This document shows, in pieces, positions 24,620-36,286 of a stretch of 64,000 bases of DNA; the first letter of the stretch is position 1, and each line of letters begins with the position of its first letter. The translations under genes were made by a program, and so were the position numbers. The notes beneath the pieces were generated by a model, which made no database searches, was not told the origin of the DNA, and worked only from the letters and a program-made list of their open reading frames with translations. Origin of the DNA: Corydoras sp. C115 (Eukaryota > Chordata > Actinopteri > Siluriformes > Callichthyidae); contig JAFMOC010000019.1 of NCBI GenBank assembly GCA_019802505.1, forward strand, positions 1,656,001-1,720,000, given 5' to 3'.

Positions 24620-24626
24620 GTTATGC

Positions 24627-24709
24627 TGTCAGAAGTGGGATTCGAACCCACGCCTCCAGGGGAGACTGCGACCTGAACGCAGCGCCTTAGACCGCTCGGC
24701 CATCCTGAC
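24627..24709 (-). tRNA. tRNA-Leu (anticodon CAG)
   Basis: An 83-nt class II tRNA without intron. Acceptor stem GTCAGGA pairs with TTCTGAC with one G:U. The D arm is GCCGAGCGGTCTAAGGC. Anticodon stem CTGCG/CGCAG encloses loop TTCAGGT (anticodon CAG). The long variable arm TCTCCCCTGGAGGC is the leucine hallmark, and the T arm is GTGGG TTCGAAT CCCAC. The discriminator base is A. Internal Pol III boxes A and B are intact. The sequence is close to human tRNA-Leu-CAG as I recall it. Confidence 0.97.
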
Positions 24710-25156
24710 ATATGAGGTTAGTGTAAATACAGTCTATATATATGTAAAAATATATCAAAATCAAAATATTTTATATATACATTGTAGATTTCAGTGCCCG
24801 TCTTTCCTTTAAAAAAAACTTGAGGCAAATAGTCTGAGGCAAAACGAGAACAAAGACGCCGCCAACTGTGATTAGTCCATAACTTATTAATTCTTATTTA
24901 ATGATGTGAACCAGCATTTAAAGTAAAACACCTGAATCCAGGTTAAAATATTAAAATATAAAAAACAGGATTTAAGGTCGAACTTTCCGTTAAATTAGCG
25001 TCAGCTGCATTTGCGATAAAACGAGTGAAATAAAATTCGTGATATATAAAAATGTAACAGTCTATGAAACTAAATGTTTATTTATATAAATTATCACAAT
25101 ATATTCCGGCAACAACTAGCTTTTGGGTGAGTTTGCCTTCTCTATTGTATTGTTCA

Positions 25157-25232
25157 CGTGTGTGTGTGTGTGTGTGTGTATGTCTGTGAGTGTGTGTGTG
25201 TGTTTGTGTATATGTGTGTGTGTGTGTGTGTG
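25157..25232. repeat. (TG)n microsatellite
   Basis: Imperfect TG repeat broken by TATGTCTGTGAG and TTTGTGTATA segments. Confidence 0.9.
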
Positions 25233-25584
25233 TGCTCTCATATAGTTCTGTATTTTTATGGATATTGTAAAAGATAACACAATCATTAACGAACCAAACT
25301 TAATACACTTACAGTCTGAATGAATTCATGCAAACAGACTTTTCTGCATGCAGTAGACATGAAGCACTTATCCATCAAGACTCCAGTTCCAGTGATGGTG
25401 AGGACTACAGATTTTATTGGAATATTTAATTGGACTAAATTAAAACAGAATCGAAAACAAAACCGATCTTTGATCACTATCTGTTGTTATATGCATAGCA
25501 GCTCACTCCAAAGGTACCTGCTGCGGTGGTGACTTCAGGTAAGTCAATAAACTATAAAGTGATCTATTCTGCATACTGTACTGA

Positions 25585-25690
25585 CACACAGGAATTACTC
25601 TCCACATTTAACCCATCTGTAACCCATCTGTGCAGTGAGACAAACACAGACACACTGAGCGAAGTGAGCACACTTTTTTTCATGGTGCAA
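25585..25690 (-). repeat. Fragment of the second SINE-like family (reversed)
   Basis: Contains CACATTTAACCCATCTGT (with CTGTAACCCATCTGT duplicated) and GAGCGAAGTGAGCACAC, the reverse complement of blocks seen near 11280 and 16610. Confidence 0.5.
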
Positions 25691-25899
25691 AATGTCAAAC
25701 ATTTACCTGGTGCTAAACTTTAGTGTCTTTTTTAAATGTCCAGGCAGTGAACAGATCCAGATATGGAACATAATTTGGGGGTTTTGTTGGCTCTCGATGC
25801 CAGTGACTATAATATAAGAACATGAGACCGTGCACTGTGATAAACACTGGTGCGGAATGACATAAGCAACCAGTGAATAGAGTTTAGTAAATACAGGGC

Positions 25900-25905
25900 T
25901 TTATT
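25900..25905 (-). terminator. gpi: gpi polyadenylation signal
   Basis: TTTATT on the plus strand reads AATAAA on the gpi sense strand, about 100 nt past the stop codon. The cleavage site would lie near 25880. Confidence 0.5.
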
Positions 25906-26002
25906 TTGAGCAGTTTGTAGCACTTAGTGGTGGATTTTAAAAACTTTAAAGATCTGACAGACAGGTAAAGTACATTTGGTGCTGTGTATGTTTTCTGTGC
26001 GT

Positions 26003-29000
26003 TCAAGCAAAGTTCTTCTTGATAAAATTGATGAGGCCATTGGTTGAAGAGTCATGGGAGTTGACCTCAGCTGTATCCTGCAGCTCTGGTTCTATCTTCT
26101 TTGCCAGTTGCTTCCCAAGTTCCACCCTGTATACACAGCAATTCATCAAAGAAAAAATACAATATGCATGTGTTTCTTTCTGCAGGGTGTCAAAATAACT
26201 CAATTAAATATATATTTAATATGTGATGTGCAATTAAAAATAACAAACCAGCGAGCAAATGGGATTAGGTACTTGGAATAGTATCAGGGCAAAAAAAAAA
26301 AACTTGTTTACCTGAATTTGATACAAAATCATCAGTTTTTAATGTATTATTAAGGTTTTGAATTTCTAGTTTCCACACAAATGCATGTGTGCTGTGCTCA
26401 CCCCCATTGGTCAAAGCTGTTGATCTCCCACAGAACTCCCTGAATGAAGATCTTATGTTCATACATGGCTGCAAAGTAAAAAAGACGTTCAGACTTGGAA
26501 AATGATTTTTTTTCTTAAGTTTTAATTTCTAATGTTTTTATTTTAAAATTAAACTGTTCATTCATTCATTATCTCCTGCTTTATCCTCTATTAGGGTCGC
26601 GGGGGGGTTCCCCATGCCCATCCAGGGGAGAACGTTTCGGGCGCTGGGCAGATACACCCAGGACGGGGTGCCAGTCCATCGCTGGGCACACACTCACTTA
26701 TACATACACACTCTATATGGGGCAATTTGGAGAATTCAATTGAATTGATCCATGTTTTTGGACTGTGGGAGGAAACCGGAGAACCCGGAGGAAATCCACA
26801 CGGACACGGGGAGAACATGGAAACTCCACCCAGATGGGGATTCGAACCGAGAATCCCTAGTGCTGAGAGGAGAACATGCAAACCACTAAGCCACCGTGCC
26901 GCCCTAAAATTAAACTGTTGACTCATAAATATTTTAATTTGCACATTCAGAGTTGTGCATGTTCTGAATGAACTGATGCTAACACTACACTGTATATTAT
27001 TTTATACACACAGTACAAATCTGAGCACCTCAACTACTTACCAATCAGGACTCCAAGTGTATACGGTGTTAGCTTCTTAAAGACTATTGAATTTGTTGGT
27101 TTATTTCCTTGGAATACCTTTAAACAGAAGACAATTTAGTGAAAACGTATGCAGAATTCAGGTAGCTGGTACTTGTATATATAATAAATAACTCCTAAAT
27201 AACCTAACTGGGAAAATTATATATATCATCTGAACATAAACCTTTTGTCAGCTTCTGAGTACAATGGTTCTCATTATTTGGGACAGTTTTAGGTCTTGTT
27301 AAATACTTTTTTATTAAGATGAGGAACTCTATAGCACCCAGATGCACCCATAGAAAGAACTCTTTGATGTTACTATATTTCACATCTGTGCTGATGATGT
27401 AGGCTGCTCAGATCAGGGCCATTAAGATTAAGGGCCATATAAACATCACCAAGTAGAAATAAGATCAAAAGCCTGAAAGGTGTTTTCTCACTTTGTGAGG
27501 CAGAATTTTCTCGAGTTTCTCTCCACTTATTCCCCCAGCCTCCAACTCTGTCTTTGCCTCCTCAGTTGTCTTTCCTTTCATCAGTGCTTCAGTCTGGGCT
27601 AAGAAGTTGGCAATCAGGATCTGCTCACACACAGAAAAAATCTTTAGCTATCTATCTTTAAATAGCTGCTGTGTGTCTCTGTGTGCTCTGCTTTATATTT
27701 CTGATATCATTTACAATAAACACATCCATAACAATACATAAAGATAAAAATTAATTATCTTAAATATTTTAATTGGTAAAATGAACAGAAATGAGGAATT
27801 GTACCTTATGGTGCAGGTTGTTTCTAACAGGATTTTGAGTCTGAGCTGGGATCAGGAAATCTGCAGGGACCATACGCGTTCCTAGAAAGAAGGAATAAGT
27901 GGAAAATATTTAATGCACAGACCAAAACACAAAGCACAGACAACCGGGCAGTTTTAATTAGGAAACAATCTAACAGGCCTTTAATGATTGACTGCATGGC
28001 CCAATTTAGTAATCACAGTGTTATTATTTTTTCCTTTAAGCCATTAAATAAAAATATTTTAGGGAAGAAGCTAACATATAAAATATGATTCTTGAATAAG
28101 CAATTACGAAATATAATAAACTAATAATCTTTAAGGACAGTGCTTAGTGCTCTCGCCTCACAACAACCACGCTCTGGAATTGATTCCTGAACGAGGTGGA
28201 TAAAGGTTTTTCTATGTACACCTGCCCCCTTATGCCTGCACGGGTTTACTTTGGGAACTCTGATTTCCCTCCATCATCTAAAGACATGCTGGAAGGCATG
28301 GGAATACTGAACTGCCTGACCACTTCATCACTGTATGACAAAAACGATTCTTGTCTCTGTTAGCCCCTATATTAAAAACAACAACATAAAAAAAACTTTA
28401 CACAAAACTACACCCATATAAGTGTTTACATTTGTGTGAGGATTACATGCATTTGTTACCTTGGTGAATGAGCTGATAGAAGGCATGCTGTCCATTTGTA
28501 CCAGGTTCTCCCCACACAATTGGTCCTGTGTGGTAGTTCACACGTGTGCCATGATTGGTTATGTACTTCCCATTAGACTCCATGTCCCCCTGGACATGAC
28601 AGGAATTGTATAATAACATAAAATAAGTAACATTTTACACCATCTGTCACCAACATATTTAACCCAGCTATACAACAGCCATACAACATATAATACAGCA
28701 GTCGTTCCTCACTTACCCCTTTAACAGACCTCCCAAAACCATTACACCCATCAACCTGACCGTATACCAAGCCACACTCTGTACCCATCGATTTATTCAA
28801 GCATCAATATGAATATCAACACTGACCTGCTGGAAATAGGCAGCAAATCTATGCATGTACTGATCATAAGGTAGCAGGCAATGCGTCTCGGCCTGAAAGA
28901 AGTTGATGTACCAGATGCCAAGCATGGAAAGCAGAACAGGAGCGTTCTGTTCCAGTGGAGCTGTTCGAAAATGATTATCCTGCACAAAGTAGGATATCAT

Positions 29001-31054
29001 TTTACAGTTTCTGAGAAATGATACAACAATAAATGAACCGTAAATAATTATATTGTTTTTCAAATACTAGTACATACCATCCAGTGAGCTCCAGCCAGTA
29101 GCTTCTCAAAGTTCTCAAAACCTATAATGAAAAAGGATTAAACCCATCAGGAGGTAAATCCTGGTGCATTAGAAATAAGGCTAATATTTTATCATTACCA
29201 ATGTGCAAAGCTATAGAGAGTCCGATTGCAGACCATAAAGAATACCGTCCTCCCACCCACTGGGAAGCAGATTGAAAAAAATGTTACTTGGTTACAATAA
29301 TGTGCTGGAAAAACAGTTTAGTGAGGTTAGATTTATTTAGCAAATAGATATATACTTATGTTTCTTTAATACATTATATGTATTGGAGGTTTAAATGAGT
29401 AAGTATTAAGCACCTTGGTGGTGGATAGTTGGTTTTGGAAGTGGTGGGTTTTAGGCTAGAGGTTCAGATCTCACAAATAATCCATGAGATAGAGGTCTGT
29501 ATATACAGTATATCCCACTTCTAACAGACGTCACTTGGGCATTTTGCAGATGTGTTTATCCAAAATGACTTACAAGTAACCCAGTTTAATGGTTTGAATC
29601 AGTTTACAGGGTCAGTCATGACACAGCACCTCTGCAGCAGTAAGGCTTAAGAGCCTTGCTGAAGGTCACTGGTAACTTAGATGAACTTCAGACTGATAGC
29701 CCATCAACATCATAAACACCACAGATAAGATGACTTATTATGGACAGACTTCCGATTCCAAAATATTCCGAATTGTTTTATGGTTATTTTGCAGAACGAA
29801 CTTAATAAACATTTTAAATTTGCAGATTGCCAAATAAACATGATCATAAACATAAAACAAGTCAGAAAACACGTTTGAAAATGACATATAGGTTTAAGTT
29901 TTATCTCAGTTGGAAGAAGATGGACTTTAAATATCAACAATGTCAAAAAAAGTGTCTGCTGCCCTTTTACTTGACCCTATTTCTGTCCGACCTGTATGTA
30001 AGATAAGGTCGTGCTGTATTTATAACAGAGAGCAGCCATGACGGGAGATTCTGATTACTGTGCAGCTGCCGCTCTGCAGATCCAACCACCTACTTCACAG
30101 GTCAAACGACTACGCTATTAATAACCATTAGCTGAGCCTATTACAGAAGGGAACATTTTACACAGCGATGCTGCTCACTGCACACTCAACACACACTCAC
30201 ATCCCAGAACTCGAACATGTTCTCTGGGTCAATGCCGAAGTCCTTCACTTTGGGCTGATGAAGGAAAAGGCAAGAGATTAAATTTGTGTATTCCTGTGAG
30301 ATTTTATGTAATTCCTCTGTGCAAGTTATAAATCTTACAGCATTGGTGGACAGGGCAACAAAGTGCTTGGCAACTGCAGATTTCTGTAAAACAGGGCAAA
30401 GAGGTAAACACTTAAGCACATGTGCATAGAAAATCTGAAGAACAGCTGATCAAAGTTTATAGTGAGATTCTGAGGGGCATCAGGGTTACATCATTAGCAG
30501 TGTGCAGGAACCATTCCTTGGCTGACTCTGCATTGGTGATGGTCTCCTGAGTGGTGAATGTCTGTGATTTACAAAAGAGAAACAGATGAATTCAGATCTA
30601 TATTTAATCAGACTTGACTTGAACGTTTTTCAACTTGTGTACACTGAATGTGATGTATATTATTATTACCAAGTTACATTCTTACACTGCAATTAAAATC
30701 ATTCATTCATTCATTCATTCATTATCTTCCGCTTTATCCTATATTAGGGTCGCGCGGGGGGGGGGGGGGGGGGTTCCCTATCCCCATCCAGGGGAGAACG
30801 TTTCGGGCACTGGGCAGATACACCCAGGACAGGGCCAATCTATCGCTGGGCACACACTCACACTCTACATGGGGCAATTTGGAGAACTCAATTGACTTGA
30901 TCCATGTTTTTGGACTGTGGGAGGAATCCGGAGAACCCGGAGGAAACCTATGCGGACACGGGGAGAACATGGAAACTCCACCCAGATGGGGATTCGAACC
31001 GGGAATCCCTATCGCTGAGAGGAGAACATGCTAAACACTAAACCACCGTGCTGC

Positions 31055-31122
<68 letters not shown>

Positions 31123-31130
31123 ATAGATAC

Positions 31131-31161
<31 letters not shown>

Positions 31162-33539
31162 TATTATAATTCTTACAAATGACAATTTGCAATACAATAT
31201 TGCCAGCAATACAAGTCAATAAGGAACCAGTTACATTGTAACCGGTTCGGTTCGGTACTGGTTCAGGAATCCCTAGCACTGAGAGGAGAACATGCTAACT
31301 ACCGTGCCGCCGCAAATAAAATCACCTGTAATAATAAAAACATGATTTACATGAATTGCATTATACTCGCACAAATACCTTCGAAGCAATGATGAAGAGT
31401 GTGGTCTCAGCATTGAGTTCAGCCAGCGTTTTGGCAATGTGAGTGCCGTCAATATTGGAGACAAACCAGACCCGTGGTCCACCTTTTGAGTATGGTTTCA
31501 GTGCCTCTGTCACCATCAGAGGACCCTAGGGTTTGTATGTAGAGGTCAGAGAAAGGAAACAGCACTGGTTCCCAAATGACTACAAAATATGAATTAATTA
31601 CAGACTGAACATGCTAATTGGACTTACCAGATCAGAACCTCCAATACCCACATTCACAACATCTGTTATGGATTTTCCTGTATAGCCTTTCCACTCCCCA
31701 CTCCGCACTCTCTGAAACACAGAATATAAACACACATGGTTAAACATATACATATAATACTGACTCATTTATTTACATTACCCTATGAATAATCTTATCT
31801 CATTATCTTCTGCTTAATCCTCTGCTAGGATTGCCAACGCGTGTAGGGTTCCAATGGGATCCCTATGCAGGACAGATCATTTCAGGCGCTGGGCAGGTCC
31901 ACCCAGACAGATGCCAATCCATCACTCACACAGAAATTATATAGGGGCAATTTAAACAGGGGCAATTTTTAGCAGCCAGTTCACCTTGAATAATATGTTT
32001 TTCAACTGTGGAAGGAAACCAGAGAACCTGGGGGAACCTTTATTTTATTTATATAAAATAATATTTATATCATAACATATGCCAAACATATGACACTCAC
32101 GTGGCAAAAAGCTTTCATCTTCTCCAGAACCTTGTTCACTTCAGGCATGACGTCTTTCCCTTCCACACTGATGGGAGTGTTAGAACGGTTTCTCAAAGCA
32201 ACATGGAGGACGGCACGACCCTGCACCCACACAAGAAATGTGATGCACTCGAGTTATTAAAAGCAACTCGAGCATATTGTTGTGGGCCTGACGAGGAATC
32301 ACTAATTTTCCAATGATTTAAAAAAAAAGTTCCTTTTAAATGACAATTCAAACCTCAGTAAAGTTGATTTTCTCGCCCGAAAACATTTTATCTCGAGCAG
32401 CCTCCACTCCTCTGGACTTCGCCTGTGGAAAAAACAAACAGTAGAAACTGCACAACGTATTGCTTCATGTTAAAAATCTAAATTTATAAGAACATATTCA
32501 GATTCAAGCAAGTTTAAGAAACAGTGGATCTATAAATTGAAAATACATGTTTTAATTGCATTATTAAACAGATGATGCATCACAGTTGGGTTCGATCCTC
32601 ACCAGTTCAATCAACATCTTCATACACTCCTCATTGATGAGGTTTTTAGAGAAGTCCAGAAGAATATCTCCATCTTCAGTTTTCAGGGTTAGACTGTGAA
32701 TGTCAGAGTAATGAAAGATGATCTCAACCTCACTCCTCAAAGTGCATAAGATGCTTCATTCTAAAGTCTTCAGATGTATTAAATAAATAGCTTTAACTTA
32801 TTGATTTATTTATTAGAGCACAAGGTAGCTCAGTGGTCAGGGCGTTGGGTTATCAATCTGAAGGTTGGGGTTTCAAATCCCAGGTCCACTAAAAGTTACC
32901 AATGTGGGTCCTTGAGCAAGACCCTTAACCCTCATTGCTCCAGGGATGTTGTGATTAACCCTGTGTTCACCTTGTAAGTCGCTTTGGATAAAAGCGTCCA
33001 ATAAATGACCAAATGTAAATGTATTAAGTGAACTGTGATTACACAGCATCACATATAGTTTAGGTTTCAATTGTCTTTAAAGATATAAGGTTTTATAATG
33101 TGCATTAAAAAGATTTTCAGGGCTGGGGATCCCACTCTGAGTGGAGTTTTCATGCTCTCCACATGAATTCAAGGTAAAGTGGCTATTATTAATTGCCCCT
33201 ATATTCCCCCGCCCTCCGCACATCCCTAGTAGAGGATTAAACGGTCGAGATAAGATGAGATATTCTTATTCTTGAGTTTCTGTTTTCTGAGATGGTTTAT
33301 AAATAAATTATGAACACAAAGTTACTGCTGTGATTAAAAGATGAAGTGATATAATATTTGTTCATGCAGAACAGTAAAAACTCTAATCGTTCAGTCTGAA
33401 GAATAAACTCCTGCACTGACCTGAACTTGTTGAATCTCTGCTTATCAGCTTCAAACATCTGTCTCATGTTGAGGCTTTGTGAGTTAGCAGAGAACCACTG
33501 CTGCACTTTCTGAAAGTTTGGGTCGCTGGTGAGTCCCAT
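26003..33539 (-). CDS. gpi: Glucose-6-phosphate isomerase, complete
   Basis: Cytosolic dimer that interconverts glucose-6-phosphate and fructose-6-phosphate in glycolysis; also a secreted cytokine in vertebrates. Exons: 33539-33421, 32693-32603, 32422-32354, 32220-32101, 31711-31628, 31525-31379, 30561-30490, 30383-30339, 30254-30201, 29259-29199, 29121-29078, 28979-28827, 28589-28460, 27881-27805, 27620-27492, 27117-27042, 26468-26402, 26126-26003. They sum to 1662 nt, 553 aa, and all junctions keep frame. The 18 exons match the human gene structure as I recall it. Catalytic residues fall where expected: Lys210 (IASKTFTTQET), Glu357 (GDMESNGK), His388 (GTNGQHAFYQ), Lys518 (GVELGKQ). Both family signatures are present: DWVGGRYSLWSAIG (267-280) and the segment ending FDQWGVELGKQ. 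Teleosts have two paralogs (gpia, gpib); I cannot tell which this is. Confidence 0.97.
26559..26904 (-). mobile_element. DANA-like SINE copy
   Basis: Minus-strand copy in gpi intron 16, flanked by a perfect 15-bp direct repeat TAAAATTAAACTGTT (26544-26558 and 26905-26919). It ends about 140 bp before exon 16 in genomic terms. Confidence 0.93.
27882..28459 (-). other. gpi intron 13
   Basis: A 578-bp intron. About 28133-28340 is an old DANA-like SINE remnant on the plus strand (GTGCTTAGTGCTCTCGCCTCA, GATTCCTGAACG, TGCACGGGTTTACTTTGGG). Nothing else is recognised. Confidence 0.6.
29260..30200 (-). other. gpi intron 9
   Basis: A 941-bp intron. An old reverse-oriented V-SINE-like remnant covers about 29538-29680 (TTTGCAGATGTGTTTATCCA, AATGACTTACAAGTAACC, AAGAGCCTTGCTGAAGGTCA). 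The rest has no recognised feature. Confidence 0.6.
30701..31055 (-). mobile_element. DANA-like SINE copy
   Basis: Minus-strand copy in gpi intron 6, with an (ATTC)n tail on the left, an internal poly-G run of about 19 bases (near 30756-30772) and head GTGCTGCCC on the right. It abuts a long TA repeat. Confidence 0.88.
31055..31160. repeat. (TA)n and (ATT)n microsatellites
   Basis: About 65 bp of TA, then after a short spacer about 30 bp of ATT, in gpi intron 6 between a full SINE and a SINE head fragment. Confidence 0.9.
31262..31313 (-). repeat. DANA-like SINE head fragment
   Basis: AGGAATCCCTAGCACTGAGA to TACCGTGCCGCC: only the tRNA-like head, with AACCACTAAGCC shortened. It ends about 65 bp before gpi exon 6. 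Confidence 0.75.
31798..32035 (-). repeat. Old DANA-like SINE copy in gpi intron 4
   Basis: TTATCTTCTGCTTAATCCTC, CAGGCGCTGGGCAGGTCCAC, GCCAATCCATCACTCACAC and GAAACCAGAGAACCTGGGGG follow the order of the intact SINE with many changes. It is clearly older than the other copies and lacks the tRNA-like head. Confidence 0.75.
32814..33022 (+). mobile_element. V-SINE-type element
   Basis: tRNA-like head (AAGGTAGCTCAGTGGTCAGG, box-B-like GGTTTCAAATCCCA), a body with CCTTGAGCAAGACCCTTAACC, and the tail GTCGCTTTGGATAAAAGCGT ... AAATGACCAAATGTAAATGT. This tail is shared by vertebrate V-SINEs. It lies in gpi intron 1, antisense to the gene. Confidence 0.85.
33119..33262 (+). repeat. Old DANA-like SINE remnant
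   Basis: GGGGATCCCACTCTGAGTGGA, TTTTCATGCTCTCCACATG, and AGTAGAGGATTAAACGG at the 3' side are diverged parts of the same SINE, with most of the middle lost. Confidence 0.55.
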
Positions 33540-33720
33540 GATGAACCTGCAGCCGTCTGTCGTGTCTTCAGTGTCGATCCGAGAGTCCGTGCAGCCGCGA
33601 GCCCTCAGGAGAACTACCCGAACCTGCCGCCAGGGCGGCGCGGGGGTGAGGGGGGCATGAGGGCGTCACGGTGCTACTGCAACACGGCGTTCAAACTCAG
33701 AATCACGTGTTTATAAAGGT
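33540..33720 (-). promoter_or_regulatory. gpi: gpi promoter and 5' leader
   Basis: Short GC-rich stretch (33540-33700) upstream of the gpi start codon. On the gpi sense strand a TTTATAAA box lies near 33710-33717, followed at once by a palindromic E-box CACGTG (33704-33709). CACGTG can serve ChREBP/USF and contains the HIF core CGTG, both plausible for a glycolytic gene. Use of this TATA box is inferred. Confidence 0.35.
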
Positions 33721-33744
33721 CACCAACTAGAAACTACGTTTATT

Positions 33745-33800
33745 TACATTTACATTAAATTATACTTATTTTATCCAAAGCGACTTACAAATAAAAGAAC
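33745..33800 (-). repeat. V-SINE tail fragment
   Basis: ACATTTACATTAAATTATAC followed by TTTTATCCAAAGCGACTTAC is the reverse complement of the V-SINE 3' tail. No head is attached. Confidence 0.65.
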
Positions 33801-33932
33801 AACACAACCAATTACACTGTAGTGTTACAGTAATTAATAATAAATAATATCATATATATCTAAATTTATTATTATAACACTGCTACAGTGTAACTGGTTC
33901 CTTATTGACTTGTATTGCTCTCTCATTTGTAA

Positions 33933-33935
<3 letters not shown>

Positions 33936-33997
<62 letters not shown>

Positions 33998-34046
33998 TGT
34001 GTGTATATATGTGTGTATATATATATATATATATACACACATATAT
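33936..34046. repeat. (AAT)n followed by TATG/TA repeats
   Basis: About 60 bp of AAT, then GTGTGTATATATGTGTGTATA and TA runs up to the next SINE. Confidence 0.9.
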
Positions 34047-34047
34047 A

Positions 34048-34399
34048 GGCGGCACACGGTGGCTTAGTGGTTAGCATGTTCTCCTCTCAGCACTAGGGAT
34101 TCCCGGTTCGAATCCCCATCTGGGTGGAGTTTCCATGTTCTCCCCGTGTCCGCGTGGGTTTCCTCCGGGTTCTCCGGTTTCCTCCCACAGTCCAAAAACA
34201 TGGATCAAGGTCAATTGAGGTCTCCAAATTGCCCCATATAGAGTGTGTCTGTGTGAGTGAGTGTGTGCCCATCGATAGATTGGCGCCCTGTCCTGGGTGT
34301 ATCTGCCCAGCGCCCGAAACGTTCTCCCCTGGATGGGCATGGGGAACCCCCCCGCGACATCAATATAGGATAAAGCAGAAGATAATGAATGAATGAATA
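34048..34399 (+). mobile_element. DANA-like SINE copy
   Basis: Full plus-strand copy from GGCGGCACACGGTGGC to (GAAT)n. It is embedded between TA-rich microsatellites, so target duplications cannot be read with confidence. Confidence 0.9.
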
Positions 34400-34400
34400 A

Positions 34401-34459
<59 letters not shown>

Positions 34460-34480
34460 AATATATATATATATATATAA
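34400..34480. repeat. (TA)n microsatellite
   Basis: Broken TA repeat of about 80 bp directly after the SINE tail. Confidence 0.9.
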
Positions 34481-34940
34481 TTCTTAGAATTAATATAAAA
34501 AATGTCAAAAATTAACTCGTAAATAAATTACAAATACTTGATCATTTCTAAATGTTTTTAAACAGTTTTTTGGAGCACTATAATTAAATCTGGTTAATAT
34601 GAACGAACTTGATTTAATTGATAATGTTTTTCAGGTTAAAACTATACAATTTATTCAGGTCGTATTAAAAACTTTTATTTTGACATGCTGTCGAATATGA
34701 AGATCCAAACTGACGTTTGTGATGCAGCGGCAGAAATAACGGTCTTCACTCCATTGTTTTAGTTTAATATTCGACGATAAAGATGTTTCAACTTTATTAA
34801 GTTCAACCCTTTACATTAAATCTAAACGTCTTATATCAACAGTTTCTCACTGCGGCTGCATTAACCGACATTAAAGCTGAACATTAGAGCTGCGTTGCTG
34901 CAGCCGACCGCAGTGTTTAAAACCTGCTGCTTCACATTTT
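34481..34940. other. Unassigned spacer
   Basis: About 460 bp of AT-rich DNA without recognised genes or repeats. Confidence 0.6.
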
Positions 34941-36216
34941 ACCCCAAAACACCTCAATAAACACCTCAATAAACACCTCAATAAACACCTCAATAAAGTC
35001 AATAAACACCTCAATAAACACCCCAAAAACACCTCAATAAACACCCCAATAAACACCTCAATAAACACCTCAATAAAGTCAATAAACACCTCAATAAACA
35101 CCTCAATAAAGTCAATAAACACATCAATAAACACCTCAATAAACACCTGAATAAACACCTCAATAAACACCTCAATAAAGTCAATAAACACCTCAATAAT
35201 CACCTCAATAAAGTCAATAAACACCTCAATAAACACCCCAAAAACACCTCAATAAAGTCAATAAACACCTCAATAAAGTCAATAAACACCTCAATAAACA
35301 CCTCAATAAAGTCAATAAACACCTCAATAAAGTCAATAAACACCTCAAAAACACCTCAATAAACACCTCAATAAAGTCAATAAACACCTCAATAAACACC
35401 TCAATAAACACCTCAATAAAGTCAATAAACACCTCAATAATCACCTCAATAAAGTCAATAAACACCTCAATAAACACCCCAAAAACACCTCAATAAAGTC
35501 AATAAACACCTCAATAAAGTCAATAAACACCTCAATAAACACCTCAATAAAGTCAATAAACACCTCAATAAAGTCAATAAACACCTCAATAAACACCTCA
35601 ATAAAGTCAATAAACACCTCAATAAAGTCAATAAACACCTCAAAAACACCTCAATAAACACCTCAATAAAGTCAATAAACACCTCAATAAAGTCAATAAA
35701 CACCTCAAAAACACCTCAATAAACACCTCAATAAAGTCAATAAACACCTCAATAAAGTCAATAAACACCTCAATAAACACCTCAATAATCACCTCAATAA
35801 AGTCAATAAACACCTCAATAAACACCTCAATAAACACCTCAATAATCACCTCAATAAAGTCAATAAACACCTCAATAAAGTCAATAATCTCCTCAATAAA
35901 GTCAATAATCACCTCAATAATCACCTCAATAAAGTCAATAATCACCTCAATAAAGTCAATAAACACCTCAATAAAGTCAATAAACACCTCAATAATCACC
36001 TCAATAAAGTCAATAAACACCTCAATAATCACCTCAATAAAGTCAATAAACACCTCAATAATCACCTCAATAATCACCTCAATAAAGTCAATAAACACCT
36101 CAATAATCACCTCAATAAAGTCAATAAACACCTCAATAATCACCTCAATAAAGTCAATGAACACCTCAATAAAGTCAATAAACACCTCAATAATCACCTC
36201 AATAAAGTCAATAAAG
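34941..36216. repeat. Minisatellite of AATAAACACCTC / AATAAAGTC units
   Basis: A 1.28-kb array of 12-bp units AATAAACACCTC (variant AATAATCACCTC) mixed with 9-bp units AATAAAGTC and a few shortened units. On the plus strand nearly every unit contains AATAAA. Because 12 and 9 are multiples of three, long open frames rich in Phe, Ile, Glu, Val and Asp appear on the minus strand (up to 217 codons). The shortened 11-bp units shift the frame. These frames are not genes. Confidence 0.95.
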
Positions 36217-36286
36217 CAGCTAACACAGAACCGGCAAACGTTAGGACACGCCCCTTCTGCACTTATCATATAGATGGACTTCGTTT

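Larger units (their letters stand above)
23565..24626. other. Region between pllp and tRNA-Leu
   Basis: Upstream of pllp lies a CT/ATCT microsatellite (23712-23803). From there to the tRNA the sequence is AT-rich without recognised genes or repeats. A pllp promoter is expected here but no clear core element was found. Confidence 0.6.
24710..26002. other. Region between tRNA-Leu and the gpi 3' end
   Basis: AT-rich spacer with an imperfect TG microsatellite (25157-25232) and a reverse-oriented fragment of the second SINE-like family (25585-25690). The gpi poly(A) signal lies near its end. No conserved exon is seen. Confidence 0.65.
32694..33420 (-). other. gpi intron 1
   Basis: A 727-bp intron holding a V-SINE (32814-33022) and an old DANA-like remnant (about 33119-33262). 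The rest is AT-rich. Confidence 0.75.

Noticed and set aside
34941..36216. CRISPR-like direct repeats
   Set aside because: Units are contiguous without unique spacers and this is a vertebrate genome. It is a minisatellite.
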